Assembly (NCBI GenBank): GCA_021731205.1
Contig: JAKFXV010000320.1
Location: 1 to 18,781 of the forward strand
Reading direction: 5' to 3'
From: Nocardioides sp.
GTDB taxonomy: Bacteria; Actinomycetota; Actinomycetes; Propionibacteriales; Nocardioidaceae
Length of the DNA stretch: 18,781 bases
Positions 1-7,982 of this stretch are shown piece after piece. Position numbers and translations under genes: made by a program. Within the stretch, counting starts at the first letter, position 1; each line of letters opens with the position of its first letter. Below the pieces are notes generated by a model, which made no database searches, was not told the DNA's origin, and saw nothing but the letters and a program-made list of their open reading frames with translations.

Positions 1-443
1 GCAGTGACCTCGCCACGGAGCCCGGAGGGCGCCAGCGAGCCGAGGTCCACGCCGAGCTCTCTGGCCAGCAATCGCGTCGCGGGCTTGGCCAACACCCGCT
101 GGCCGAGTGCAGCCGACGCCACCACGGGCGTACGCCGGGGCCGGCGCGCCACCGCCGCCTCCTTGGGGCCGTAGCCGACCAGGTTGGCCGCCGAGGCCGG
201 CTCCGCGGACACCTCGGTGATCTCGATGATCGGGGTGCCGACCGCCACCGTCTGTCCCTCGGGCACCAACAGGGCCGCAACCACCCCGGCGTACGGCGAA
301 GGCAGCTCCACCAGCGACTTGGCCGTCTCGATCTCGACGACGATGTCGTTGATGCCGACCTCGTCACCGACCGCGACCCGCCAACTGACGATGTCGGCCT
401 CGGTGAGGCCTTCGCCCACGTCCGGCAGCAGATAGTGCGCCAT
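1..443 (-). CDS. bkdC: Dihydrolipoamide acyltransferase E2 of branched-chain 2-oxoacid dehydrogenase, 5' part (runs off left edge)
   Basis: This is the E2 core enzyme, which carries the acyl group on lipoyl-lysine and passes it to CoA in the cytoplasmic complex. Only 147 codons lie in the window. The lipoyl domain spans about residues 1-80, with PDVGEGLTEADIVSW near the start and the lipoylation motif ETAKS, acceptor Lys42. A linker with LVGYGPKEA follows. From about residue 110 there is a peripheral subunit-binding domain (VLAKPATRLLARELGVDL...GSLAPSGLRGEV). The catalytic acyltransferase domain would lie beyond position 1. The start is the ATG at 443, preceded by a strong ribosome site (GGAGGA), and the gap after the E1 beta stop is 14 bp, so it is the third gene of the operon. 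The acyl specificity is inferred from the E1 partners; pyruvate or another 2-oxoacid cannot be excluded. Confidence 0.93.
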   Translation of the reverse strand, partial: MAHYLLPDVGEGLTEADIVSWRVAVGDEVGINDIVVEIETAKSLVELPSPYAGVVAALLVPEGQTVAVGTPIIEITEVSAEPASAANLVGYGPKEAAVARRPRRTPVVASAALGQRVLAKPATRLLARELGVDLGSLAPSGLRGEVT

Positions 444-457
444 CAGGTCATCCTCCG

Positions 458-1462
458 TTAGTGCGCCAGCACTCGGTCGACCGCGTCGAGCACTCGGTCG
501 AGGTCGGGCAGGAAGTGTTCCTCGATCCGCGCCGGAGGGTACGGCGTGTCGTAGCCGCCGACGCGCAACACCGGCGCCGCCAGCGAATAGAAGCACTCCT
601 CCGCGATCGAGGCGGCCACCTCGGCCCCGAGACCCAGGTTGCGATGCGCCTCGTGCACTACGACCGCGCGACCTGTGCGCCGGACGGACTCGAACACCGG
701 TCCGAGGTCCAGCGGCGACAGGGTGCGCAGATCGATCACCTCGAGCGAGCGCCCCTCGCCGGCCGCCGCATCGGCCGACGCCAGACACACAGACACACTC
801 GGGCCATAGCTGATCACCGTCACGTCGCTGCCGGCCCGGGTGACCCGAGAGCTGAACAGGGCCGGTGGGTCGGCCCGCACGTCCACGGGGGCTCGGCCGG
901 AGTGATACTGCCGCTTCGGTTCGAGGAAGATCACCGGATCGTCGTGGGCGATGGCTTGCTGCACCATCCAGTAGCCGTCACTCGGGTTGGAACACGCCAC
1001 CACTTTCAGGCCCGGGGTGTGCGCGAACTGCGCCTCGGGCGACTCGCTGTGGTGCTCCACAGCGCCGATCCCGCCGCCGAACGGGATCCTGATCACCATC
1101 GACATCGGATAGCGGCCCCGGCTCCGAGCGTGCAACTTCGCCACCTGCGAGACGATCTGGTCGTACGCCGGGTAGACGAAGCCGTCGAACTGGATCTCGA
1201 CCACCGGCCGGTAGCCCCGCATCGCCAGCCCGACCGCCGTGCCGACGATGCCCGACTCCGCCAACGGGCTGTCGAGCACGCGGTCGGCGCCGAAGTCCTT
1301 CTGCAGGCCGTCGGTGATCCGGAAGACTCCACCGAGCTTGCCGATGTCCTCGCCCATCAGCACGACCTTGGGATCGTCCTCCATCGCTCGGCGCAGCCCG
1401 GCGTTGAGGGCCTTGGCGAGGGTCAGCTGCTCCACTGTGCCCGGCTCAGGCATGCTGCTCAT
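458..1462 (-). CDS. bkdB: Branched-chain 2-oxoacid dehydrogenase E1 component, beta subunit
   Basis: This 334-residue protein is the beta half of the thiamine-diphosphate E1 decarboxylase. It has the transketolase pyrimidine-binding domain at about residues 10-185, with GEDIGKLGGVFRIT and PLAESGIVG (Glu69 is the likely cofactor-activating glutamate). The transketolase C-terminal domain follows at about 200-325, with the VIDLRTLSPLD and VVHEAHRNLG blocks. The length is normal for the family (about 325-350). The ATG at 1462 overlaps the upstream TGA as ATGA and has a good ribosome site (GAGGGGAG) 6 nt before it; Met4 (1453) is a less likely alternative. Translational coupling to the alpha subunit fits a 1:1 heterotetramer. 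An acetoin or pyruvate dehydrogenase beta subunit would look similar, but the alpha-subunit sequence favours BkdAB. Confidence 0.95.
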   Translation of the reverse strand: MSSMPEPGTVEQLTLAKALNAGLRRAMEDDPKVVLMGEDIGKLGGVFRITDGLQKDFGADRVLDSPLAESGIVGTAVGLAMRGYRPVVEIQFDGFVYPAYDQIVSQVAKLHARSRGRYPMSMVIRIPFGGGIGAVEHHSESPEAQFAHTPGLKVVACSNPSDGYWMVQQAIAHDDPVIFLEPKRQYHSGRAPVDVRADPPALFSSRVTRAGSDVTVISYGPSVSVCLASADAAAGEGRSLEVIDLRTLSPLDLGPVFESVRRTGRAVVVHEAHRNLGLGAEVAASIAEECFYSLAAPVLRVGGYDTPYPPARIEEHFLPDLDRVLDAVDRVLAH

Positions 1463-2601
1463 CGCACGCTCCCCTCGGTGAGGAAGCTGTCCCTGTAGGC
1501 GACGAACTCCGCACGCTGGGCGGCGAGCGAGGCCGGCATCTCGGCGTACACGTCATCGAACATCAGCACCGGGTCCGGCGTCGGGATCGCCTTGCAGCCC
1601 TCGCGCAGCCGGTGACCCAGCTCCTCCGCCTCCGCCTCGATGCCGTCGAAGAACCGTTGGTCGGCGTGACCGCCGCGGCGAAGGTACGCCTCGACCCGGG
1701 CCAGCGGGTCGCGGGCGCGCCACGCCTCCAACTCGTCGGCGCTGCGATAACGGGTCGGGTCGTCGGTCGTGGTGTGCGACCCCATCCGATAGGTGAAGGC
1801 CTCGACCAGCGTCGGCCCTTGCCCCTCGCGAGCCCGGTTGAGCGCCTCGGTCATCACGGCGTACGTCGCCAGCACGTCGTTGCCGTCGACCCGGACCCCC
1901 GGCATGCCGAAGCCGGCGGCCCGCCGGTAGATCGGCGAGCGCAGATGCAACTCGGTCGGCTCGGAGATCGCCCACTGGTTGTTCTGGCAGAAGAACACCA
2001 CCGGCGAGTGGTACGACGCCGCGAACACCAGCGCCTCGTTGACGTCACCCTGCGCGGTGGCCCCGTCGCCGAAGGCGGCCACCACGGCGGTGTCGCGCTC
2101 GGGATCCCCGGTGCCGACGGCCCCGTCGCGCTGGATGCCCATCGCGTAGCCGGTCGCGTGCAACGCATGGCTGCCGATCACGATCGTGTAGTAGGCGCAG
2201 TTGGTCTCGGTCGCATCCCAACCGCCCCGGTTGACCCCGCGGAACAGCTCGAGTAGGCCTAGCGGATCCACTCCCTTGCACCAGGCAAAACCATGGTCGC
2301 GGTAGGTCGGGAAGACGTAGTCCTGGCGTCGCATCGCGCGGCCGGCCCCGATATTCGCGGCCTCCTGCCCCAGCACCTGCGACCAGATGCCGATCTCTCC
2401 GTGCCGCTGCAACGCCGTGGCCTCGACATCGAGGCGTCGCAGCAGCGCCATGTCGCGGTAGAAACCCCGGAGCAACTCGGCTTCCGCCTGTGCATCGGCG
2501 GTCCAACTCACCCCGGAATGCTCGACCCGCTCTCCGGTCGGCGTGAGCAGCTGGATCATGGTGTCATCTGGCTCGGTGAGGGGGTCCCCAAGGATGTCCA
2601 T
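1459..2601 (-). CDS. bkdA: Branched-chain 2-oxoacid dehydrogenase E1 component, alpha subunit
   Basis: This is the alpha half of the thiamine-diphosphate E1 that decarboxylates 2-oxoacids from valine, leucine and isoleucine breakdown. The 380-residue protein shows FYRDM (47-51), the thiamine-diphosphate motif starting GDG at 178-180 and ending NNQW at 207-210, and the loop RMGSHTTTDDPTRYR at about 272-286. I chose the ATG at 2601. A start at 2673 would add 24 residues of low-complexity Ala/Pro sequence outside the family fold, and 2601 is preceded by a -10-like TACGTT exactly 6 nt upstream, as expected for a leaderless mRNA. It is first in the bkdABC operon and divergent from the holin-like gene. 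The sequence resembles the actinobacterial BkdA type (formerly called PdhA) more than AceE, which is a single-chain enzyme. Confidence 0.94.
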   Translation of the reverse strand: MDILGDPLTEPDDTMIQLLTPTGERVEHSGVSWTADAQAEAELLRGFYRDMALLRRLDVEATALQRHGEIGIWSQVLGQEAANIGAGRAMRRQDYVFPTYRDHGFAWCKGVDPLGLLELFRGVNRGGWDATETNCAYYTIVIGSHALHATGYAMGIQRDGAVGTGDPERDTAVVAAFGDGATAQGDVNEALVFAASYHSPVVFFCQNNQWAISEPTELHLRSPIYRRAAGFGMPGVRVDGNDVLATYAVMTEALNRAREGQGPTLVEAFTYRMGSHTTTDDPTRYRSADELEAWRARDPLARVEAYLRRGGHADQRFFDGIEAEAEELGHRLREGCKAIPTPDPVLMFDDVYAEMPASLAAQRAEFVAYRDSFLTEGSVR

Positions 2602-2607
2602 ACCCCC

Positions 2608-2613
2608 AACGTA
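2608..2613 (-). promoter_or_regulatory. Predicted -10 element of a leaderless bkdA promoter
   Basis: On the minus strand TACGTT is followed by GGGGGT and then the bkdA ATG at 2601. The expected transcription start falls on or next to the A of the ATG. No Shine-Dalgarno of normal spacing exists and no clear -35 is visible. An 11-bp palindrome, TGGGTGACCCA, lies at 2643-2653, in the middle of the 95-bp divergent region, and could be an operator for both sides. Confidence 0.55.
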
Positions 2614-2684
2614 GCGAGCCGCCGATGCGGGAGCGAGCGGGGTGGGTGACCCAGCGACAGCCCCGGACACCACAGGCTGCGGGC

Positions 2685-2690
2685 TAGGGT
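2685..2690 (+). promoter_or_regulatory. Predicted -10 element of a leaderless promoter for the membrane protein/phosphatase/kinase operon
   Basis: TAGGGT is followed by GACAGG and then GTG at 2697. The spacing is the same 6 nt seen upstream of five other genes in the window. There is no recognisable -35 hexamer at 16-18 bp. Confidence 0.6.
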
Positions 2691-2696
2691 GACAGG

Positions 2697-3083
2697 GTGC
2701 GTGTTGTCGGGTGGGTCATCAGCCACGCCATCGGGCTGGCCGTCGCGGCGTGGCTGTTCGCGGGCATCCGGTTCGACGGACCCACCAGCGGCCAGGCCGA
2801 GCTGACCGAGAAGTTGCTGCCGGTGTTGCTCGTGTCGATGATCATGGGGCTGGTCTCGATCTTCGTCGAACCCGTCGTGAAGCTGCTGTCGTTGCCGTTC
2901 ATCATCCTCACCATCGGGTTGTTCCTCCTGGTCATCAACGCCCTGATGCTGAGGCTGACCAGCTGGCTCGCCGGCCAAGCCGGCATCGGGTTCCACGTCG
3001 ACGGGTTCTGGACCGCACTGTTCGGCTCGATCGTCATCACCATCGTCACCAGCTTCGTCAACCTGGCCGTCGACAACGACTGA
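2697..3083 (+). CDS. Small integral membrane protein, phage holin family 4 superfamily IV (YvlD/DUF360-like)
   Basis: The protein is 128 residues with four hydrophobic segments at about 4-24, 40-62, 65-90 and 104-123. The order of segments and the motif VSIFVEPVVKLLSLPFIILT are characteristic of the Phage_holin_4_2/YvlD family. In spite of the name, the family is widespread on bacterial chromosomes and its function is unsettled; members often sit beside envelope-stress genes. There is no phage context here. The GTG at 2697 is chosen because a TAGGGT -10 lies 6 nt upstream. Its stop codon shares one base with the phosphatase start (TGATG), so it is the first gene of an operon of three. A role linked to protein deglycation is not established. 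Confidence 0.85.
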   Translation: MRVVGWVISHAIGLAVAAWLFAGIRFDGPTSGQAELTEKLLPVLLVSMIMGLVSIFVEPVVKLLSLPFIILTIGLFLLVINALMLRLTSWLAGQAGIGFHVDGFWTALFGSIVITIVTSFVNLAVDND

Positions 3084-3586
3084 TGTCCGAGGCACCCTCC
3101 GGCGAGCGGCCGGCCGAGGTCCGCATCGCCGTCGTCTGCCTCGGCAATATCTGCCGTTCGCCCATCGCCGAGATCGTGCTGCGCGACCGCTTGGCGGCCG
3201 CCGGCCTCGACGATCGGGTCGGCGTCGAGAGCTTCGGCACCGGTGGTTGGCACCGCGGCGAGCCCATGGATCGCCGAGCGGCCGCGACCCTCACCCAGGC
3301 GGGGTACGACCCCAGCGGGCACCGCGCCCGCCGCCTCGAAGCGTCCCAGGCTGCCGAGTTCGACCTGATCCTCGCGATGGACGCCGACAACCTGCGCGAC
3401 CTCCGGTGGGCCGCCGGACCAGGCACGACGGTGCGCCTGTTCCGGGACTTCGACGTCCTCGGACCCGGTGCCGACGTCCCGGACCCGTACTACGGTGGGC
3501 CGGAAGGTTTCGAGGAGGTGCTCCGCATGGTCGAGCGGACCGCGACGGAGATCGTGGCGCGGGTCGCCGCCGGGAGGCTGTCGTGA
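3083..3586 (+). CDS. Low-molecular-weight protein-tyrosine phosphatase family protein
   Basis: This 167-residue cytosolic phosphatase has the signature loop CLGNICRS, with nucleophile Cys19 and phosphate-binding Arg25 (CX5R), and the general-acid motif DPYYGG with Asp134. The family hydrolyses phosphotyrosine, phosphoarginine (YwlE-type) or phosphorylated ketosamines. The ATG at 3083 overlaps the upstream TGA by one base, and the stop overlaps the next gene's GTG (GTGA). This tight coupling to a fructosamine-kinase homologue supports a role in removing ribulosamine-5-phosphate or related adducts rather than classical tyrosine signalling. That assignment rests on context and family knowledge; sequence alone does not settle the substrate. 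Confidence 0.92.
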   Translation: MSEAPSGERPAEVRIAVVCLGNICRSPIAEIVLRDRLAAAGLDDRVGVESFGTGGWHRGEPMDRRAAATLTQAGYDPSGHRARRLEASQAAEFDLILAMDADNLRDLRWAAGPGTTVRLFRDFDVLGPGADVPDPYYGGPEGFEEVLRMVERTATEIVARVAAGRLS

Positions 3587-4458
3587 CTCGGCTCGGCGCG
3601 GTCGCCGCGCGAGCCGAGTCTTTGCTCCAGGCCGCGGTGGTCGCGACCTCTCCGGTGGCCGGCGGGGATGTGTGTACGGCGACCCGCCTGCGGCTCAGCG
3701 ACGGCACGACCGCGCTGATCAAGACCCTTCCCGGAGCCCCCGAAGGCTTCTTCGCGACCGAGGCACGGGGGCTCGACGAGCTCCGAGCCGCCGCCGGCAA
3801 CAACGGCAGCGGACTCGCTGTTCCGGAGCTGCTGGCCCACGACCACGACTGCCTGATCGTGCGCTGGATCGAGCCCGGCAAGCCGACCGTCGACGTCGCG
3901 ACCGCTTTCGGTCGAGGCCTCGCCCGCCTGCACGCCTCGGCGGAATCGACCCAGTTCGGCAGCGACCAGGACGGTTTCATCGGGCCGATCCCGATGCCCA
4001 ACTCACCCACGGCCGACTGGAGCGAGTTCTTCCTCACCCGTCGGGTGCTGCCCTATCTCCAGGCCTGTCGCGACCGGGGCGTGGTCTCTGCGGAGGAGGC
4101 CGGCATCATCGAGCGGGCCGCTGTCCGCGTAGGAGAGGTCGTACCACCCGAGCCCCCCGCCCGCCTGCATGGCGATCTGTGGAACGGCAACGTGCTGTGG
4201 GGCACCGACGGGATCGTGTCGCTGATCGACCCGGCGGCGTACTCCGGGCATCGCGAGATGGACCTCGGCATGCTCGCCCTGTTCGGCCTGCCGCTGTTGC
4301 CGCGGGTGCTGGCTGCCTACCACGAGACGACCCCGCTGGCCGATGGCTGGGAGGACCGGTTGGCCTTCCACCAGTTGTTCCCGCTGCTGGTCCACGCGGC
4401 CAGGTTCGGGGGTGGGTATGCAGCTAGGGCCGGCGAAATATCCCGCAGGTATGCCTAG
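3583..4458 (+). CDS. Fructosamine/ketosamine 3-kinase family protein
   Basis: This is a 291-residue aminoglycoside-phosphotransferase-like kinase. Visible landmarks are the N-lobe lysine in ALIKTLPG (Lys47), TEARGLDEL (59-67), the catalytic loop HGDLWNGN (196-203, Asp198) and the metal-binding DPA (Asp216). HGDLWNGN is characteristic of the Fructosamin_kin family, which phosphorylates sugar-derived ketosamines on protein lysines so that they become unstable and are lost. The length matches the family (about 290). The start is GTG at 3583, overlapping the phosphatase TGA, with ribosome site GGGAGG 6 nt upstream. Bacterial members mostly act on ribulosamines and erythrulosamines. An aminoglycoside or choline kinase is the main alternative and is less likely given the motif and neighbour. 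Confidence 0.9.
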   Translation: MTRLGAVAARAESLLQAAVVATSPVAGGDVCTATRLRLSDGTTALIKTLPGAPEGFFATEARGLDELRAAAGNNGSGLAVPELLAHDHDCLIVRWIEPGKPTVDVATAFGRGLARLHASAESTQFGSDQDGFIGPIPMPNSPTADWSEFFLTRRVLPYLQACRDRGVVSAEEAGIIERAAVRVGEVVPPEPPARLHGDLWNGNVLWGTDGIVSLIDPAAYSGHREMDLGMLALFGLPLLPRVLAAYHETTPLADGWEDRLAFHQLFPLLVHAARFGGGYAARAGEISRRYA

Positions 4459-4465
4459 CCGCGCT

Positions 4466-4484
4466 CTCAGCGCTCCCTCAGGCA
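4466..4484 (+). promoter_or_regulatory. MprA-box-like direct repeat upstream of the mprA-like gene
   Basis: Two 8-bp direct repeats, CTCAGCGC (4466-4473) and CTCAGGCA (4477-4484), are separated by 3 bp, giving a 19-bp element with an 11-bp period. As I remember it, the mycobacterial MprA box is also 19 bp with two loosely conserved 8-bp direct repeats. It covers about -38 to -20 of the predicted start site, so autoregulation is likely. Confidence 0.5.
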
Positions 4485-4491
4485 AACCTGG

Positions 4492-4497
4492 CATCCT
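4492..4497 (+). promoter_or_regulatory. Predicted -10 element of a leaderless promoter for the mprAB-like operon
   Basis: CATCCT is followed by GGGGAC and the GTG at 4504, matching the 6-nt spacing of other leaderless candidates here. The GGGG could also serve as a weak ribosome site, so both modes are possible. Confidence 0.4.
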
Positions 4498-4503
4498 GGG
4501 GAC

Positions 4504-5205
4504 GTGAGCACCGCCGCCGCCGAGCGTCCCCGGGTGCTGGTTGTCGACGACGACCAGGCCGTGCGCGAGTCACTGCGCCGCTCCCTGGAGTTCAACGGCT
4601 ACGACGTGAGCCTCGCGGCCGACGGAGCCGAGGCGTTGGCGCGCATCGGCGGCTCCAACCCCGACGTCGTGATCATGGACGTGATGATGCCCCGACTCGA
4701 CGGCATCGAGACCACCAAGGCGCTGCGCAAGGCCGGCAACGACGTACCGATCCTGGTGCTCACCGCCCTCGACGCCGTCGGAGATCGGGTCGAAGGGCTC
4801 GACGCGGGGGCTGATGACTACCTCACCAAGCCGTTCGCCCTCCAGGAGTTGTTGGCGCGGTTGCGAGCCATGCTGCGCCGCGTCGTACTCTCCGAGTCCA
4901 CCGAGGAAGTGCTCACCTTCGCCGACCTCACCTTGGACCTCGCGACCCGCGAGGTGCGCCGCGGCGAACGCCTGATCGAGCTCACACGCACCGAGTTCAC
5001 GCTGCTGGAGATGTTCTTGCGTCGCCCGCGGCGAGTGCTGGAGCGCTCGTTCATCCTCGAGGAGGTCTGGGGCTACGACTTCCCGACCACCGCCAACTCC
5101 CTCGAGGTCTATGTCGGCTATCTGCGCCGCAAGACCGAGGCCGAGAACGAGAGCCGACTGCTGCACACCGTGCGCGGGGTCGGCTACGTCCTCAAAGAGT
5201 CATGA
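4504..5205 (+). CDS. mprA: OmpR/PhoB-family response regulator, MprA-like
   Basis: This 233-residue cytoplasmic transcription factor has a receiver domain (about 9-122) with the acidic pair Asp15/Asp16, phospho-acceptor Asp59 ([13 protein letters not shown]), switch Thr87 and Lys109 in YLTKPF. The winged-helix DNA-binding domain is at about 135-232, with [20 protein letters not shown] and [13 protein letters not shown]. Similarity to mycobacterial MprA runs over the whole length, notably [15 protein letters not shown] and the C-terminal [13 protein letters not shown]. The GTG at 4504 is the start; ATGA overlap links it to the kinase. In mycobacteria MprAB answers envelope stress and controls sigE and sigB; that role here is inferred from homology. 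The 19-bp direct repeat at 4466-4484 suggests autoregulation. Confidence 0.93.
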   Translation: MSTAAAERPRVLVVDDDQAVRESLRRSLEFNGYDVSLAADGAEALARIGGSNPDVVIMDVMMPRLDGIETTKALRKAGNDVPILVLTALDAVGDRVEGLDAGADDYLTKPFALQELLARLRAMLRRVVLSESTEEVLTFADLTLDLATREVRRGERLIELTRTEFTLLEMFLRRPRRVLERSFILEEVWGYDFPTTANSLEVYVGYLRRKTEAENESRLLHTVRGVGYVLKES

Positions 5206-6761
5206 CCCAGCTGACCGACCTGACCCGCACCTGGGGCTACCACTGGGACGAACGCCGGTGGCACTATCGCCGTTCGCTGGCCTCGCGGGTCACTCTGTTG
5301 ACCACGATGGCGGTGGGGTTGTCGGTTGCTTTCGTCGCCCTCGGTGCCTACGCCACCGTCCGGGTCCAGATGACCCAGGCCCTCGACGACTCGCTCCTCC
5401 AGCGCGCGCACCGCGCGGCCGAGAGCACTGCCCTGTCGGAACTGATCTCCATCGAGCTGCCCTCGACGGCTCTGGGCGCGGCCGACATCCGGATCGCGCT
5501 GATCACCGCTGACGGCGAGGTCCGCACCGCCGATGACCTGCCCGCGATTCAGCTGGGCAGCCCCGAGCGCGACGTCTGGGCCGGGCGGACGGAGTCCTCG
5601 GTGCGCACCCTCACGGCCGGCACCGACTCCTACCGGGTCGTCGCCGTCCAGGCCGCCGGCGGCCAGGCCCTGGTGCTCGCCCAATCGCTCGAACCCCAGG
5701 ATCGGGTGTTGCAAGAGCTCGGAAGCGTGATGACAATCTTCGGCTTCGCGGGTGTCATCACCGCCGGCCTGGCCGGATGGATCGTCGCCCTCAACGGCCT
5801 GCGCCCGGTGCGCAAGCTCACCCTCGCCGCCGAGAGCATCGCGCGCACCGAGGACCTCCGGCCGCTCAGCGTCGAGGGCGACGACGAGATCGCCCGGCTG
5901 GCGATCGCGTTCAACTCGATGCTGACGGCCCTCTCGGCCTCGCGGGATCGACAACGACAGCTCGTGGCTGACGCCGGCCACGAGCTGCGCACCCCGCTCA
6001 CCTCGCTGCGCACGAACCTGGACCTGCTCGCCCAGACGGAGTACGCCTCCGACAAGCACACCGGCACCCCCCTTCCGCCCGAAGCGCGGCGCGAGCTGCT
6101 GCACGACGTACGAGCTCAGATCGAAGAGCTGACCACGCTGATCGGCGACCTGGTCGAGCTGGCCCGAGACGAGCCGATGACCCACGTGGTGGAAGTGATC
6201 GATCTGGCCGACGTGGTCGATCGGGCGCTCGCCCGGGTGCGGCGCCGGGCCCCCAACGCGGCGTTCGACGTGCACGCCACGTCGTGGTGGGTCTACGGCG
6301 AGCCGACCGGCTTGGAACGCGCGGTCACCAACCTGCTGGACAACGCGGCCAAATGGGGGCCGCCGGGGGGCACCGTCACGGTGCGACTCGAGCATGGCAC
6401 GTTGACCGTCGACGACGAAGGCCCGGGGATCGCCGCGAAGGACCTCCCCCACGTCTTCGAGCGCTTCTACCGATCCGACGAGTCGCGCGCGATGCCCGGT
6501 TCGGGACTGGGGCTCGCGATCGTGGCGCAGGTGGCAGAGCGGCATGCCGGCGCGGTCCGGGCCGCGAAGTCACCCAGTGGCGGCGCCCGGCTCAGTGTGA
6601 CCCTGCCGGGGTCGCCCACGGCCCCGCCCGGGACCAAGGTCAGCTCCGCCGAGGCACCTTCCGACCTCGCGCCCGCGGCGCCCGACCAGGTCGCCGACCC
6701 GGCGACCGCGGTGGCGGGCTCAGCCGAAGACCCGCAGCAGTCGTTCAGCCTTCCAGCGTGA
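5202..6761 (+). CDS. mprB: Sensor histidine kinase, MprB-like
   Basis: This 519-residue membrane kinase pairs with the upstream regulator. It has a cytoplasmic N-terminus, TM1 at about 30-52, an extracytoplasmic sensor loop at about 53-173, TM2 at about 176-198 and a HAMP domain at about 199-250. The HisKA domain carries phospho-acceptor His260 in [14 protein letters not shown]. The HATPase_c domain shows the N box NLLDNAAKW (377-385), G1 DEGPGI (405-410) and G2 GSGLGL (433-438). After about residue 470 there is a Pro/Ala-rich tail that is not part of the fold. The ATG at 5202 overlaps the mprA-like stop. The last 42 bp overlap the convergent pabB 3' end, with no room for a terminator between them. 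The signal sensed cannot be read from the sequence. Confidence 0.92.
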   Translation: MTQLTDLTRTWGYHWDERRWHYRRSLASRVTLLTTMAVGLSVAFVALGAYATVRVQMTQALDDSLLQRAHRAAESTALSELISIELPSTALGAADIRIALITADGEVRTADDLPAIQLGSPERDVWAGRTESSVRTLTAGTDSYRVVAVQAAGGQALVLAQSLEPQDRVLQELGSVMTIFGFAGVITAGLAGWIVALNGLRPVRKLTLAAESIARTEDLRPLSVEGDDEIARLAIAFNSMLTALSASRDRQRQLVADAGHELRTPLTSLRTNLDLLAQTEYASDKHTGTPLPPEARRELLHDVRAQIEELTTLIGDLVELARDEPMTHVVEVIDLADVVDRALARVRRRAPNAAFDVHATSWWVYGEPTGLERAVTNLLDNAAKWGPPGGTVTVRLEHGTLTVDDEGPGIAAKDLPHVFERFYRSDESRAMPGSGLGLAIVAQVAERHAGAVRAAKSPSGGARLSVTLPGSPTAPPGTKVSSAEAPSDLAPAAPDQVADPATAVAGSAEDPQQSFSLPA

Positions 6762-7982
6762 CTCGGCGTACTCCTCGGCGAGGTCGGACTGCACGGTGAT
6801 CCCGCCACCGGTGCCCAAGAAGTAGCTGCCCGATCCGTCGGTCACCAACGACCGGATCACCACTCCGAGGTCGGCGCGGCCGTCGGCGCAGATCCAGCCG
6901 AAGGCGCCGGCGTACGCCCCACGCGGGGTGTCCTCGACGGAGGCGATGATCTCCATCGTGCGCCGCTTGGGCGCTCCGGTCATCGAGCCGGCGGGGAACA
7001 GCGCCCGGAGGGCGCCCACCGAGTCGACCTCGGCCCGGAGGCGGCCGCGAACGGTGGACACGAGTTGGTGCACGCCCGGATAGGACTCGACCGCCATGAG
7101 CTCGGGGACGACCACCGTTCCCGGGTCGCATACCAACGAGAGGTCATTGCGCAGCAGATCGACGATCATCAGGTTCTCGGCGCGGTACTTCGCATCGGCC
7201 GCGAGCCGGCGCGCGTTGTCGCGGTCTGTCTCGGGGGTGTGCCCGCGCGCGGTCGTCCCCTTGATCGGCTTGGTCTCCAGGACGCGGTCCTCGGTGATCA
7301 ACGCGAAACGCTCGGGCGAGGAGCTCAGCAGCCAGCTGCGCTGGCCCTGGACGTCGTGCTGCAGGAAACCGGCATACGGCGCGGGGTTCAGCTCACGCAA
7401 CCGGAGGTAGGCCGACACCGGGTCCAGGGGGCTCTCGGCCCGCTGTCGGTAGGTCAGGTTGATCTCGTAGGAGTTGCCTGCGTGCAACTGTTCTTGGACG
7501 GCCGAGAACGCGGCGGCGTACTCCTCCGGTGGGTCGCCCGCAGCATCCGCCTCGGCGTCGCTCGCGGGGTCCGACTGGGTCACCGGCCGGTGTTCGAAGT
7601 AGCGCAGTCCCCGCGGGCGCATCCACACGGCGTCGGGCAGCCGACCGGGAGCGGTGGGCGCGATCCGAGCGGTCAGATCCGATCGGCAGGCGTAACCGAA
7701 GTAGCCGACCCAGTGATCGTCGGCTCCGCCCCGCACCATCTCGGTCGCGAGGGCCGCGAAGATGTCGTCACCGACGACCGTGGCCCGTCCGCCGACGTGA
7801 CGGCGCACCTCACCGGCGTACGCGTCGTAGGTCAACGAGACGTCGTCGGCGTCCAGCCAGCCGATCATCGATCGCTTGGCCGACCACTCGCGGGCGCCAC
7901 CACCGTCGAGCCAGAAGCAGCGCGGGTGACCGGCAGCAACCTCGGTGAAGAACGCCACTGGATCAGGCACGCCGAGCACCAC
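6720..7982 (-). CDS. pabB: Aminodeoxychorismate synthase component I
   Basis: This 420-residue chorismate-binding enzyme adds ammonia, supplied by PabA, to chorismate to make 4-amino-4-deoxychorismate for folate. The N-terminal anthranilate-synthase-I-type region covers about 1-135 and the chorismate-binding domain about 150-415, with GNSYEINLTYRQR (169-181), LLSSSPERF (218-226) and GSMTGAPKRRTMEIIAS. The key residue is Lys241 in the motif PIKGT; PabB uses this lysine in catalysis, whereas anthranilate synthases have Ala or Ser there, so PabB is preferred over TrpE. The start is GTG at 7982 (GTG at 7979 also possible) and overlaps the pabA end by 20 bp. The 3' end overlaps the mprB-like gene. 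No pabC is seen in the window. Confidence 0.9.
   Translation of the reverse strand: MVLGVPDPVAFFTEVAAGHPRCFWLDGGGAREWSAKRSMIGWLDADDVSLTYDAYAGEVRRHVGGRATVVGDDIFAALATEMVRGGADDHWVGYFGYACRSDLTARIAPTAPGRLPDAVWMRPRGLRYFEHRPVTQSDPASDAEADAAGDPPEEYAAAFSAVQEQLHAGNSYEINLTYRQRAESPLDPVSAYLRLRELNPAPYAGFLQHDVQGQRSWLLSSSPERFALITEDRVLETKPIKGTTARGHTPETDRDNARRLAADAKYRAENLMIVDLLRNDLSLVCDPGTVVVPELMAVESYPGVHQLVSTVRGRLRAEVDSVGALRALFPAGSMTGAPKRRTMEIIASVEDTPRGAYAGAFGWICADGRADLGVVIRSLVTDGSGSYFLGTGGGITVQSDLAEEYAESRWKAERLLRVFG

Noticed and set aside
2602..2673. A 24-residue longer E1 alpha starting at 2673
   Set aside because: The extra residues are low-complexity and outside the family N-terminus, and they would cover the divergent promoter region.
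2697..3083. Prophage remnant because of the holin family name
   Set aside because: The family is common on chromosomes, there are no other phage genes, and the gene is coupled to metabolic enzymes.
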